Assembly: GCF_008039575.1 (NCBI RefSeq)
Contig: NZ_VDUY01000007.1
Location: forward strand, 62,001-126,000
Direction of reading: 5' to 3'
Length of the DNA: 64,000 nucleotides
Source of the DNA: Zeimonas arvi
Lineage (GTDB): Bacteria; Pseudomonadota; Gammaproteobacteria; Burkholderiales; Burkholderiaceae_E
In this document: positions 43,119-53,929 of the stretch, piece by piece
Layout of the letters: every line of letters starts with the position of its first letter
Position numbering within the stretch: position 1 is the stretch's first letter
Made by a program: the position numbers and the translations under genes
Notes under the pieces: model-generated
Database searches by the model: none
Told to the model about the DNA's origin: nothing
Seen by the model: only the letters and a program-made list of their open reading frames with translations

Positions 43119-45935
43119 TCAGGCGCCGCCGGTGCGCCCGGCGATCATCGCCTCGATGCAATGGGCGAAGTCGGCCAGGTCGAGCGGCTTGGTCAGGAAG
43201 GCGCCCGCGCCGGCTGCGAGCGCGCGTTCCCGGGTGGCGCCGGTGGCATCGGCCGACACCACGAGCACCGGAATCCCGGCCAGGGCAGGGTCGGCCTTCA
43301 GCTCGGCGAGCAGCTCGAGCCCGTGACGGTCGGGCAGGTTGAGATCCAGCACCAGCAGGTCGGGCGGCCGCGCGCGCAGCGCGGCCAGGCCCTCGGCTGC
43401 GGTCGCGCAGGTTTCGAGCGAGTAGGCCTCGCGCAAGGCGAGGGCGTCGCGGAACAGCGCCGCATTGATCGAGTTGTCCTCGATGCACAGGATGCGGTGG
43501 GCCCCCTCGCTGCCGTTCCTGGCGGCGGCCTGAGCGGTGCTCGGGTTCATGGACGCCTGCGCGGCGATCCGAGCCGGCGCGGCCGGCATGACCAGCGTGA
43601 AGGTGCTGCCGCGCTGCGGCTCGCTGTGCACCTCGAGCCTGCCGCCCATCGATTCGGCGAGCTGTCGCGAGATCACGAGCCCGATGCCGGTGCCCGGCGA
43701 GTTCTTCTCGCGCCCGAGCCGGTCGAAGGGCACGAACAGCCGCTCGAGCTCGTCGGCAGACAAGCCCGGGCCCGTGTCGACGACCGAGACGGCGACCTCT
43801 CCATTGCCGTTGCCGACGCCATCGCCTTGCCGGGCGATCTTCAGACTCACCGACCCGCCGTCGCGGTTGTACTTCACCGCGTTGCCCAGCAGGTTGAGCA
43901 GGATCTGGCGCAAGCGGGTCGAATCGGCGAGCACGGTCGCGGGCAGGGCGCCTGCCGGGACGAAGGTCGCGGGCTCGATCACGATCCGCCGCTGCGTCGC
44001 CTCGACCGCGAGCAGCGAGCGGCACTCGTCGAGCAAGTGGCCGACGTCGACGGGAGCGATCGCCAGCTTCATCGCGCCCGCCTCGATGCGTGCCAGGTCG
44101 AGCACCTCGTCGATCATGTCGAGCAGGTGCCAGCCGGCCTTCTCGATCAGTCGCACCCGTTCGAGCTGCGTGCCCGACAGCGGGGCCGAGGGATCGGTCG
44201 CGAGCAGTTGCGCGAAGCCCAGCACCGAGTTCAGCGGCGTGCGCAGCTCGTGGCTCATTCTCGAGAGGAATTCGCCCTTGGCGCGATTGGCCGACTCGGC
44301 CGCCTCGCGCTCCCGGATCTCGCGCGCGAGCTCGCGGGTGCGCGTCTCGACTTCCTGCTGGAATCGGCGTTGCCGGTCGAACTGCATCAGCAGGAACACG
44401 CCCAGCATCGTCACGCCCAGCAGGCCCAGCACCGAGAGCGTCCAGCTGCCCCAGTCGCGGGCCGACACGATATAGGCCGGGTTGGCGGCGATGCGAAGCT
44501 GCCAGTGCCGGCCCGCGAAGCTGCGATCGATGACCCGGCTCAGCGGGCCGGCGACCGGACGCGCCGGACAGTCCGGCGCGCCGGCCAGCCGTTGCGCCAG
44601 TCCTTGCGTCGACACGTCCAGCAGGCACAGCTCGATCAGGCCCGAAGCGGCCACCGGCAGGCGCTCGAAGGTGTCGCGCAGGCGCAGCGAGACGAACACG
44701 ATGCCGAGCGTCGCGTCGGGGGCCGGTGTGGCCGGCGCAGCCTTCGGATCCGCCAGCGCCCGGTAGACCACGACCCCGAGGTCGTTCGGCGCGAGCTGCA
44801 CCAGGTGGAAGGGGGCGCTGGCCTGGGCGGTTCCGGTCCGGCGTGCGCGCAGGATCGTCTCCCGGGTCACCTCCGACGCCAGCTGGTTCAGGCCGAGCAC
44901 GCTGGCGTTGGACCGGGCCGGCGACACGTAGGTGATCGCGAAGTACTCGCCGGCTGGCGCGGGGGGCACGACCGAGCCGTTGGGCAGGCGGTCGAACACC
45001 CGGTAGTCGGGCTCCTCTTCGTCGCGCATCGCGCGCTCGTGCGCTTCGATTCCGCCCTCGCGAATGCGCTGCGACCAGCCGATCGCCTGGATCGTGGGCA
45101 CCGCGAAGATCCAGGGGTCGGCGAATCGCGCGAACTCCTGCCGGGTGACCTGCTCCGAGGCGGTGAACAGGCCGTTCAGCGCCTCGAGCGCCAGCAACAC
45201 GCTGTCGAATCGGTCGAACACCGAGTTGGCGGTGAACAGGACCTCGCGGTCGAAGGCGGACTGCAGTTGCAGGCGGTCGCGTCGGCCGATCTCTGCGATC
45301 GCCAGGCCGAGCATCACGATCGCCACCACCATCGGCAGCACGAAGTTCGCGATCGGCCTGATGCGGTCCGAGCTCCGTCGGGACAGCATGACCGCGAGCA
45401 CCGGGCCGACCAGGGCCGAGCCGAAGGTGTCGCCGATCCACCAGGTCAGCCAGTTGAAGGCCAGGTCGTTCGCGCCGATCGCGCCGACCAGGTACAGGGT
45501 CAGCACGCCGGTGGTCGGGCTGATCACGCTGCCGGCCGGGCCCGCCAGGAGGATGCGGCGAAGCGCCGGCCTGTCCGAGCCCGGCGTGCTGGGGAAGCGC
45601 CCGTAGCGGCGGACCAGCCAGACGGCGAACCAGGCCTGGATCGTTGCGCCGGCGGCCATTGCCGCGGGCGCGAAGATCGCGCCGGCGCCATACACCGCTT
45701 GGGCTCCGACCCAGTCGAGAAAGAGCAGGCAGCCGACGAACACCGCCGGCAGCATCCGCCAGCCGTGGAACAGGACGACCGCAGCGGCGATGCCCGCCGG
45801 CGCGAACATCGGGCTGGCGAAGCCGGTGGGCAGCGTCAGCTCGTTCGACAGCACGCCCGCGCTCGCGTAGGCGAGGGCGAGCGCGGCGCTCGCCGCCAGC
45901 CAGCGCACCAGCGGCGGAATGCGATGCACGTTCAC
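43119..45935 (-). CDS. MASE1/CHASE hybrid sensor histidine kinase with receiver
   Basis: A 938-residue protein. Eight hydrophobic segments of a MASE1 domain (about 10-220), a CHASE domain ('LQSAFDREVLFTANSVFDRF', about 245-440), another membrane helix (about 480), coiled coil, then HisKA with His in 'SRMSHELRTPLNSVLGF', HATPase (NAVKYN, DTGPGLS, GTGIGLVIS) and a C-terminal receiver (Asp in VLDLNLPDRHG, TKPLD lysine). Complete catalytic set. Last gene of a minus-strand run; its GTG overlaps the lipocalin-like gene stop (GTGA). It ends 12 nt from the convergent gspF end. Confidence 0.93.
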   Translation of the reverse strand: MNVHRIPPLVRWLAASAALALAYASAGVLSNELTLPTGFASPMFAPAGIAAAVVLFHGWRMLPAVFVGCLLFLDWVGAQAVYGAGAIFAPAAMAAGATIQAWFAVWLVRRYGRFPSTPGSDRPALRRILLAGPAGSVISPTTGVLTLYLVGAIGANDLAFNWLTWWIGDTFGSALVGPVLAVMLSRRSSDRIRPIANFVLPMVVAIVMLGLAIAEIGRRDRLQLQSAFDREVLFTANSVFDRFDSVLLALEALNGLFTASEQVTRQEFARFADPWIFAVPTIQAIGWSQRIREGGIEAHERAMRDEEEPDYRVFDRLPNGSVVPPAPAGEYFAITYVSPARSNASVLGLNQLASEVTRETILRARRTGTAQASAPFHLVQLAPNDLGVVVYRALADPKAAPATPAPDATLGIVFVSLRLRDTFERLPVAASGLIELCLLDVSTQGLAQRLAGAPDCPARPVAGPLSRVIDRSFAGRHWQLRIAANPAYIVSARDWGSWTLSVLGLLGVTMLGVFLLMQFDRQRRFQQEVETRTRELAREIREREAAESANRAKGEFLSRMSHELRTPLNSVLGFAQLLATDPSAPLSGTQLERVRLIEKAGWHLLDMIDEVLDLARIEAGAMKLAIAPVDVGHLLDECRSLLAVEATQRRIVIEPATFVPAGALPATVLADSTRLRQILLNLLGNAVKYNRDGGSVSLKIARQGDGVGNGNGEVAVSVVDTGPGLSADELERLFVPFDRLGREKNSPGTGIGLVISRQLAESMGGRLEVHSEPQRGSTFTLVMPAAPARIAAQASMNPSTAQAAARNGSEGAHRILCIEDNSINAALFRDALALREAYSLETCATAAEGLAALRARPPDLLVLDLNLPDRHGLELLAELKADPALAGIPVLVVSADATGATRERALAAGAGAFLTKPLDLADFAHCIEAMIAGRTGGA

Positions 45936-47068
45936 AGCCGCAGCGCCCCGGCGTAGCCGGTCAGTTCCAGATACCCGGCGCCAATCTGCCGGCCGCCTTC
46001 CAGGACCCGCACCGCGCCCTCCCAGTACACGGTGCCGGTGCTGGCCGATGCGTCGATCTCCTGGTCGTCCAGCAGCGGATCGAGTTCGAGCACACGGTCG
46101 CCGACAGCCAGCCGCATCGCCACCGGCCAGCTCGCGCCGGTGCGCGGCGAGCGCCATTCCCGCAAGGGCGTGAAGCGCGGCTCCGGCGTCGATCCGGGGG
46201 CTGGCGCCGGGTTCGGGGCAGCCACCCGCTCCGGGGCGATCCAGTTCGCGTCGGACCAGAGCACGCGGCCGTCGCGACGGCGGATCCGGAAGGCCATCAG
46301 CGCGCTGCCGTCGTCGAGGTTCAGGCCGACCCAGTCCCAGCCGGCGGCCTGCGGATCGAGGATCTCCGACGACCATTCGTGGTCCAGCCAGGCATGGCCT
46401 CGCACCGGTCGGGTCGGCCGGCCGTCGGGGCCGCCGATCGCGCCCGTCACCGTGAGTTGCGGACGGCTGTAGTACCAGCTCGCCTGCGTCGGCAGGGGGC
46501 CCTTGCGCGAGAAGCCCGCGTCGCCCTGCGGCACCGGCGGCCCGGGCGGCGCGAAGTCCAGCGCCAGCTCGAGCGCCGCGTCGTCGATCCTGGCCACGAT
46601 CCGGTCGTCGGACTCGCGGTGCAGGCGCCAGCTGCCGATCGACACGTCGAGGTCGCGCACCGAGAAGTCCGCCAGCCCGAAGCCGGGGCGCGCCGACCGC
46701 TCGGCATGCGTCAGCCGGCCCCGCCGCGCCGAGGCGATCGCCGCGTGGGCGAAGAGAAGCTGGGTCGGGGCGAAGCGGCTCGGGTTGGACGCGTCGTGAC
46801 GGGTGCGGCTGCGGAAGAAGGTGATCTGCACCCCCAGCGGCGCCTCGTCGGCATCGGTCAGCCAGCCGGTCAGGTACCACCACTCGGTGCGGTAGGCCGG
46901 ATGCGCGCCGTGGTCGCGCGGAAAGCCCAGTGGCCGGCCAGGGACGACCGGGGGCCAGGCGCCGGCGGGCGCGTCGTCCTGCGCAAGGGCCTTGCCGATC
47001 AGGCCGGCGGCGCTGCCGGCGCTGGCGGCGATCAGCAGGCTGCGGCGAAGCGGGCGCACCGCGCTCAC
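45932..47068 (-). CDS. AttH/CrtC-like secreted lipocalin-type protein
   Basis: A 378-residue protein with a signal sequence (about 1-28, cut after LAQ) and the AttH/carotenoid-hydratase-like double lipocalin fold: 'PRDHGAHPAYRTEWWYLTGWL', 'FGLADFSV..', 'GHAWLDHEWSSE', 'WDWVGLNLDDGSALMAFRIR'. Some relatives are hydratases; most are uncharacterised. The gene overlaps the ABC permease stop (GTGA), as in AttEFGH export systems, where this protein is the periplasmic partner. Confidence 0.85.
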   Translation of the reverse strand: MSAVRPLRRSLLIAASAGSAAGLIGKALAQDDAPAGAWPPVVPGRPLGFPRDHGAHPAYRTEWWYLTGWLTDADEAPLGVQITFFRSRTRHDASNPSRFAPTQLLFAHAAIASARRGRLTHAERSARPGFGLADFSVRDLDVSIGSWRLHRESDDRIVARIDDAALELALDFAPPGPPVPQGDAGFSRKGPLPTQASWYYSRPQLTVTGAIGGPDGRPTRPVRGHAWLDHEWSSEILDPQAAGWDWVGLNLDDGSALMAFRIRRRDGRVLWSDANWIAPERVAAPNPAPAPGSTPEPRFTPLREWRSPRTGASWPVAMRLAVGDRVLELDPLLDDQEIDASASTGTVYWEGAVRVLEGGRQIGAGYLELTGYAGALRL

Positions 47069-49671
47069 CAGTCCTCCCGCACCGCCCGGATCGGCGAGGC
47101 GCTGCTGGCCTGGCGGGCGGCGAGCGCCGCCACGGCGACCGCCAGCACGATCATCGCGCAGGCGCCGGCGGCGAGCTGCGTGACAGGCCAATCGATGTCC
47201 ATCGTCCAGTGGAAGGATTGCGGATTCACCCAGTGCACCAGCACCAGCGCGATCGCGACGCCCAGCGCGATGCCCCAGCATACGGCAGCCGCGACCAGGA
47301 TGCCCGCCTCGAGCGCGAACTGCGCCACGATGGCCGACGGACGGACGCCCAGGTGTCGCAGCATCCCGAACTCGCGGCGCCGGGCGATGGCCTCGGTCGA
47401 CCAGGCCGCCGCCACACCGAACAGGGCCACGACGATCGCCACCGCCTCCAGCGCCCAGGTGGCGGCGAAGCTGCGATCGAAGATCGTGAGCGAAAGCGCG
47501 CGCAGCTCGGCCGCGCCGCGCAGCTGCAGGGCCGGGCCGTCGGCCATCGCCTGGCGGATCCGCTCCGCGACCGCCGCATCGCTCGCGCCCGGCGCGAGCC
47601 AGACCGACAGGTCGGTCACGCGCGCCTCGCCGGCCAGGGCCTGCCAGGCCTGCAGGTCGATCGCGATCGCGCCGTGCTGTCGCGCGTAGTCTCGCCAGAC
47701 GCCGGCGACGAAGAAGCGGGGCTGGGCCGCGCCGGGTTCGCGCGTGCCAGGATCGCTCGCGGCGGATTCGGCCGACAGCCGCGCACCGCCCGGCCCGGCT
47801 GCAGGGGGCAGCGGCAGGGCGATCAGGCTGCCCGGCCGCCACCCGTACAGGTCGACGACCGCCTCGCTGACCCAGATCGGCGTCGCGCCCGCCGGGGCCT
47901 GCAGGGACTGGCCGGTCAGCGGCAGGCGGCGCTGGGGGTCGTTCGCATCGATCGGCCGCGCCAGCAGCGCGACCGGCGGCCGCCCCGGATCCAGCACCAG
48001 CCGCGCCGCGTGCAGGAACTCGGCGCGCGCCACGCCCGGGATCGCGGCGATCCGGGCCTGGGCGGCCGGGTCGATCCCGTCCAGCGGCCCGGGGTTGTCG
48101 ATCCGGCCGTACAGGTCCGCGGGCAGCACGTTGTGCAGCCAGGCGTCGACCGAGGTCCGGAAGCTCGCGACCATGATCGCCATCGCGCTGGCCAGCGCGA
48201 CCGACGCCACGATGCCGCCGAGCGCGGCACCCGAGGCGCCTGGCGACGCGGCCACGCGCTGCGCGGCGAGCCAGGCGGCCGGTCCGGCCCGGGCGCTGGC
48301 GTCGCGCTCAAGTGGGCCGCGCGCCAGGGCCAGGGCGCGCGGCAGCAGCGCGATGCCGGCCACCAGCCAGAGCGCGATCGTCGCGTAGGCGGGGATCGGC
48401 AACTCGCGGACCGGCGGCGCCGCGAGCAGCAGGGCGCCCCCGGCGAACAGCGCGATCGGCAGGGCGGCCGGCCAGCGACCGGCCGGCAGTTCGTCGCCGC
48501 CACCCTCGCGCAGGGCGCGCGCGGGCGGCTGCCGGACGATGCGGCGCGCCGCTGCGAGGCTGCCGGCCAGGGCAGTCGCCACGCCCGCCAGGCCGAAGCC
48601 GGCCAGCGCGCCTGCGTCGACCGCCAGCGCCGGACTGCTGCCGGCGAAATAGCCGCCGCCCAGGTCGCCGCCCACCGCGGCCAGCAGCAGGCGCGCGCCG
48701 GCCACCCCGCCGGCCAGGCCGAGCAGGGTGCCGGCCAGGCCGGGCAGCAGGCCCAGCCCCAGCACCTGCCGCATCAGCAGGCCCCGGCCGGCGCCCAGCA
48801 CCGCGAGCAGGGCCAATCGGGAGCGCTCGCGCGCGACCGCCAGCGCGATCGCCGAGTGCACGATGAAGCCGCCGGTGAACAGCGCGACCAGCGCCAGCAC
48901 GGTCAGGTTGACCCGGTAGGCGCGCGACAGGTTGGACATGCGCTGGCGCGACGCGTCCGGCGTGGTGACGACCGCGTCGGCGGGCAAGCCGAGGGCCTGC
49001 GGCTCGCTCAGCATCGCGGGGGTGATTCCGGCGGCCAGCCGAAGCTCGATCCGGCTCAGCCGGCCCAGCCAGCCGAGCCGCCACTGCATCGTGCCGATGT
49101 CCATCACCGCCAGCGCCACGCCCGCCGGCGCGCGCTCCAGCGTGCCGGCGATGCGAAGCTCGATCGGGCCCGAAGGGGTGTCGAGCGCGAGCCTGTCGCC
49201 GGCCTGGCGGCCGCTCAGTTCCAGGGCGCGGCGCGACAGGAAGATCGCATCGTCGGCGAACAGGTCGGTGCCGGCGCCACCCTCGCTCACGCTGGGCAGC
49301 AGCGCGGGCGTCACGCGGGCCGCCCGCATGGGGTCGATGCCCACCACCCGAAGCCGCAGGCCTTCGTCGGCGCCCGAAACCGCGAAGCTCGCCTCGATCA
49401 CCGGGCTGGCTGCGGCGATCTCGGGCGCGGCGGCGATGCGCGGCCAGAGGGTCTCGTCCAGGTTGCCGGTGCGCGACTCGATGCGCGCCTGCGCGTCGCC
49501 GTTCACGGTGGCGAGGGCGGCGTCGAACTCGTCGAGCGCGGAGCGGTTGACCAGGTGGATCGCCAGCGCCAGGGCGACCCCGATCGCGATCGAGGCTGCG
49601 GCTGCGGCGAGCCGTCCGGGCTGCGCGCGCAGTTGCGCGCGCCAGAGCCAGGCCTGCAGGCCGGTGCTCAT
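47065..49671 (-). CDS. FtsX-like ABC transporter permease (AttF/AttG-type)
   Basis: An 868-residue membrane protein with an N-terminal helix, a large periplasmic domain, then two FtsX blocks ('VALFTGGFIVHSAIALAVARERSRLALLAVLGAGRG' near 260-300; 'VVALFGVAAAWSTEAIARRREFGMLRHLGVRPSAI' near 740-775). One long subunit replaces two permeases. With the adjacent ATPase it should act like MacB/Lol-type mechanotransmission exporters. The 3' end overlaps the lipocalin-like gene. Confidence 0.9.
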   Translation of the reverse strand: MSTGLQAWLWRAQLRAQPGRLAAAAASIAIGVALALAIHLVNRSALDEFDAALATVNGDAQARIESRTGNLDETLWPRIAAAPEIAAASPVIEASFAVSGADEGLRLRVVGIDPMRAARVTPALLPSVSEGGAGTDLFADDAIFLSRRALELSGRQAGDRLALDTPSGPIELRIAGTLERAPAGVALAVMDIGTMQWRLGWLGRLSRIELRLAAGITPAMLSEPQALGLPADAVVTTPDASRQRMSNLSRAYRVNLTVLALVALFTGGFIVHSAIALAVARERSRLALLAVLGAGRGLLMRQVLGLGLLPGLAGTLLGLAGGVAGARLLLAAVGGDLGGGYFAGSSPALAVDAGALAGFGLAGVATALAGSLAAARRIVRQPPARALREGGGDELPAGRWPAALPIALFAGGALLLAAPPVRELPIPAYATIALWLVAGIALLPRALALARGPLERDASARAGPAAWLAAQRVAASPGASGAALGGIVASVALASAMAIMVASFRTSVDAWLHNVLPADLYGRIDNPGPLDGIDPAAQARIAAIPGVARAEFLHAARLVLDPGRPPVALLARPIDANDPQRRLPLTGQSLQAPAGATPIWVSEAVVDLYGWRPGSLIALPLPPAAGPGGARLSAESAASDPGTREPGAAQPRFFVAGVWRDYARQHGAIAIDLQAWQALAGEARVTDLSVWLAPGASDAAVAERIRQAMADGPALQLRGAAELRALSLTIFDRSFAATWALEAVAIVVALFGVAAAWSTEAIARRREFGMLRHLGVRPSAIVAQFALEAGILVAAAVCWGIALGVAIALVLVHWVNPQSFHWTMDIDWPVTQLAAGACAMIVLAVAVAALAARQASSASPIRAVREDW

Positions 49672-49713
49672 CGGAAGTCGCCCGTGGCGCTCATCGGGGT
49701 TCGCGCCTGGCGC

Positions 49714-50405
<692 letters not shown>

Positions 50406-50409
<4 letters not shown>

Positions 50410-52046
50410 CGCCCGAGCCGGCCGCGCAGCGCGTAGCTCAGCGCGTCGACCGCGGCGACGATGGCCAGCATCGCGATCACGACCGTGGCTGCCTGCTCCA
50501 TCTGGAACAGGCTCAGGTGGAAGTGCAGCATCTGGCCCAGGCCGCCCGCGCCGACCACGCCGAGCACTGCGGCCGCGCGGATGTTGTTCTCCCAGCGGTA
50601 CAGCGCGTAGGAGACCATCTGCGGCAGCGCCTGGGGCAGCGTGGCGTACAGGAACACGGCGAGCGGCGCCACGCCGTTGTCGCGCAGCGCACGCGCCGGA
50701 GCCGGCGGCAGGTTCTCGAGCGTGTCGGCGAACAGGCGGCCGATCACGCCGGTGGTGTGGGCGGCCAGCGCGAGGGTGCCGGGGAAGGGACCGAGACCTG
50801 CGGCGATCACCCACAAGGCGGCCCAGACGAGCTCGGGGATCGAGCGCAGCAGGTTCAGCAGGAATCGCGTGGCGGCGCGCAGCAGGCCCGGGGCATCGCG
50901 GCCGGCGGGCAGGCTGGCTGCCAGCGCCAGGGCCAGCCCGAGTGCGCAGGCGATCAGCGTGCCGATGGCCGACATGGCCAGCGTTTCCAGGGCGCCCTGG
51001 CCGATCCGCGCCAGGAAGCCGGGCGAGACGTCGGGCGGGAAGAAGCCGGCGACGAACTCGCGCATCTTCGCGAGTGCGTCGGGTGACAGGAAATCGCGCC
51101 AGCGCAGGTCGAGGGTCACGAAGGACGCAATCGCCAGGCCGGCGAAGCCCGCGGGCCAGGCGAGTCTCGCCGCCGTGCCGGGAAGCGCCAGCGCCGGGCC
51201 GTCGAGCCTGCCCCGCAGTGCCCGGCTCACGACGTCGGCCATCGCGACCAGCAGCACGAAGACGGCGAGCATCGTGAAGACCTCGCCGCCCGCGAGCATC
51301 TTCATCGACATCTCCATCTGCTGGCCCAGGCCGCCGCCGCCCACGAAGCCCATGATCACCGACGAGCGCACCGCGCATTCCCAGCGGAACACCGTGTAGG
51401 AGACCAGTTCGGGGGCGGACTGCGGCAGCGCGCCGTAGAGGAAGGCCTGCAGCCGGCTGCCGCCGTTCCTCAGGATCGCGTGGGTCGGCGCCGGGTCGGC
51501 CGACTCGAGCACCTCGGCATAGACCTTGCCGAGCATGCCGCAGTAGGTCAGTGCGATCGCCAGCACCCCCGCGGTCGGGCCCAGGCCGACCACCCGCACG
51601 AAGAGCAGGGCCCAGACGAGCTCTGGCACGCTGCGCAGGAAGATCAGCAACCAACGCACCAGCTGCCTGATCGCCGAGGGGACCCGCCCCATCGGGCGGC
51701 CGACGGCCGACTGCGACAGCCGCGCGGTGCCCACCAGCGTGAGCGGGATGGCGGCGAGCATCGCCAGCGCCAGGCCGGCGGTGGCGGTGGCCACGGTGAT
51801 CCAGGCGGCTTCGGCCACCAGGAGCAGGAAATCCGGCGCGGTGGCCGGCGGCACGAAGCTGGCCAGGAAGCCCGAGACGGCCGCCAGCGCCTGCGGGTCG
51901 AACAACTGCCAGGGCCGGAACTCGCTCGCCACCAGCATCGGCCAGGTCAGCGCCGCGGCCAGCACCAGGAACGTCAGGCGGCCGCGCCAGGCAGGATCGC
52001 GGAAGTCGGCGCTCGCGCTGCTGCGGGGAGGCGAAGGGGCGTGCAT
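50406..52046 (-). CDS. ABC importer permease, fused double PhnE-type (putative selenate system)
   Basis: A 546-residue protein containing two complete PhnE-like permease halves, each with the EAA-type loop (first 'FRWECAVRSSVIMGFVGGGGLGQQM', second 'YRWENNIRAAAVLGVVGAGGLGQML'). Relatives usually have two identical single-domain subunits; here both are one chain. It pairs with the ATPase and binding protein upstream. ATG 52046 is 36 nt after the ATPase gene. Confidence 0.9.
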
Positions 52047-52082
52047 GCTCGTGCGCGGAGGCGGCCGGACCTTGCCGCCGGA

Positions 52083-53006
52083 TCAGAAGCAGCGGGCGGG
52101 CCTGGAAGCGGCCGAGCCGTCGTCGACGTCCGCCTCGGGCCGCCCCGGCGAGGGGCCGGCGTCGCGGTTCAGGTACAGCCGCGCGATGTCCTCGCGGCCG
52201 ATCCTGGAAGGCGGGCGATCGAAGACCACCGACCCGTCGCGCAGGCCGATCACGCGGGGAAATCGCTCGAGCGCCAGATCGACCTGGTGCAGGCTGCAGA
52301 CCAGCGTGGCGCCGCGTGTCGCGGCCGTCTCGATCAGCACGTCGAGCGTCTGCCCGGCCAGCGTGGGATCGAGCGCCGACAGCGGCTCGTCGATCAGGAA
52401 AGCGCCCGCATCGGAGACCAGCGCGCGGGCCAGGCTCACCCGCTGGCGCTCGCCGCCGGACAGCCGATCGACCCGCGACCAGAGCCGGTCGTCGAGCGAG
52501 AAGCGGGCCAGCGCGGCGGCGGCGATCTCCGGCTCGCGCGCGCGCCAGAGCGAGGCCAGCGAACGGCGCAGCGACCACTGTGGCAGCCGGCCCGCGAGCA
52601 CCGCGGTGACCACGCGCTGGCGCGGCGGCAGCGGCGGCGTCTGCGGCGCGCTGAACAGGCGCCGACGCAGCGTGCGCAGGGCCGGTCCGGACAGCGACCA
52701 CGGCTCGGCGCCATCGACCAGCACGCGGCCGGCGGTGGGCCGGACCGCGCAGCCGAGCACGCCCAGCATCGTGGTCTTGCCGGCGCCGCTCGGGCCGATC
52801 AGCGCCACCTGCTCGCCCGGGGCGATCGACACGCTGGTGTCGCACAGCGCGCATCGCGGCCCGCCGTGATGCACCGAGGCGCGCTCGAGCGCGAGCGCGA
52901 CCCCGGCACCAAGCGCGACTCCGGTGCCGGGCGCGACCGGCAGCGCAGGCACTTGCCGGGCAGGCTGCCCGGCCGGCTGCGGCCCCGCGTCGGCCGCCGG
53001 CCGCAT
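52083..53006 (-). CDS. ABC importer ATPase, PhnC-type (putative selenate system)
   Basis: A 307-residue ATPase with Walker A GPSGAGKTT, signature LSGGERQR and Walker B 'FLIDEPLSALDP'. Family members are about 250 residues; this has an extra Pro/Gly-rich N-terminal lead of about 45 residues. ATG 53006 shares one base with the stop of the binding-protein gene; a GTG at 53009 is possible. Confidence 0.9.
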   Translation of the reverse strand: MRPAADAGPQPAGQPARQVPALPVAPGTGVALGAGVALALERASVHHGGPRCALCDTSVSIAPGEQVALIGPSGAGKTTMLGVLGCAVRPTAGRVLVDGAEPWSLSGPALRTLRRRLFSAPQTPPLPPRQRVVTAVLAGRLPQWSLRRSLASLWRAREPEIAAAALARFSLDDRLWSRVDRLSGGERQRVSLARALVSDAGAFLIDEPLSALDPTLAGQTLDVLIETAATRGATLVCSLHQVDLALERFPRVIGLRDGSVVFDRPPSRIGREDIARLYLNRDAGPSPGRPEADVDDGSAASRPARCF

Positions 53007-53872
53007 CACTTCAGCAGGCCCGCGCTGCGCGCGGCGGTTTCGATCGAGGCGTAGTTCGAGGCCTTGGTCGGGATGAAGCGGGTGGCGCGCTGCAGGTCGA
53101 GGATCTGCTTGTCCCCGGGCCTGGCCGGATCGAGCGAAACGAAGGCGTCGAGCAGCTTGGCGCGCAGCGCCGGATCCATGTCCTTGCGCACCGTCCAGTT
53201 GTAGTCGTAGTAGGGCGGCGTGGTGTAGAACACGCGCACCTTCGAGGTGTCGACCCGCTTCTCGGCGACCATCTTCTCCCAGACAGAGATGTTCAGCGCG
53301 CCGGCCGCCACGCGGCCGCCGGCCACCGCGAGCGCGGTCGCGTCGTGCGCGCCGGAGAAGGACACCCGCAGGTCGCGATCCGGGTCGACCTTGGCCTCGA
53401 GCAGGTAGGAGCGTGGCATCAGGTGGCCCGAAGTGGAAGAAGGCGAGCCGAAGGCGACCGACTTGCCCTTCAGGTCTTCCAGCTTCTCGATGCCCGAGCC
53501 CACCGGCGTGATGAAGACCGACTTGAACTGCTCGTCCTCCACGCGCTGCACCAGCGGCTCGACACCGTCGTTCGAACGGATCCGCGCCTGCACGAAGGTG
53601 AAGCCGCCGAACCAGACCATGTCGACTTTCTTGTTGACCAGCGCCTCGACCGAGGCCGCGTAGTCGGTGACCGGGATGAATTCGACCTTCATGCCCAGCT
53701 TGCGCTCGAGGTGCTCGCCCAGCGGCTTGAACTTGCGCTGCAATTCGGTGGGCGATTCGTCGGGGATCGCGGACACGCGGAACACCTCGGCGGCCTGCGC
53801 CAGGGTCGGCGGCAGGCCGGTCAGCAGCAGGGTCAGGGGCAGGGCGAACAGGGAACGGCGCGGAATCTTCAT
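53006..53872 (-). CDS. Putative selenate ABC transporter substrate-binding protein
   Basis: A 288-residue PhnD-like protein with a signal peptide (about 1-28, AQA|A). 'SAIPDESPTELQRKFKPLG', 'VTDYAASVEALVNKKVDMVWFGGFTFVQA', 'FGSPSSTSGHLMPR' and 'TTPPYYDYNWTVRKD' are features I associate with the family annotated as putative selenate-binding, distinct from true phosphonate-binding PhnD. The assignment rests on those and on selD and senB just upstream; binding itself is unproven. It is 57 nt after the TonB-domain gene. Confidence 0.85.
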   Translation of the reverse strand: MKIPRRSLFALPLTLLLTGLPPTLAQAAEVFRVSAIPDESPTELQRKFKPLGEHLERKLGMKVEFIPVTDYAASVEALVNKKVDMVWFGGFTFVQARIRSNDGVEPLVQRVEDEQFKSVFITPVGSGIEKLEDLKGKSVAFGSPSSTSGHLMPRSYLLEAKVDPDRDLRVSFSGAHDATALAVAGGRVAAGALNISVWEKMVAEKRVDTSKVRVFYTTPPYYDYNWTVRKDMDPALRAKLLDAFVSLDPARPGDKQILDLQRATRFIPTKASNYASIETAARSAGLLK

Positions 53873-53929
53873 GAGTATCCTCGTGAGGGGACGGATGGCA
53901 TGCGCGGTCTTCGTGCCGCGGTCCTGCGT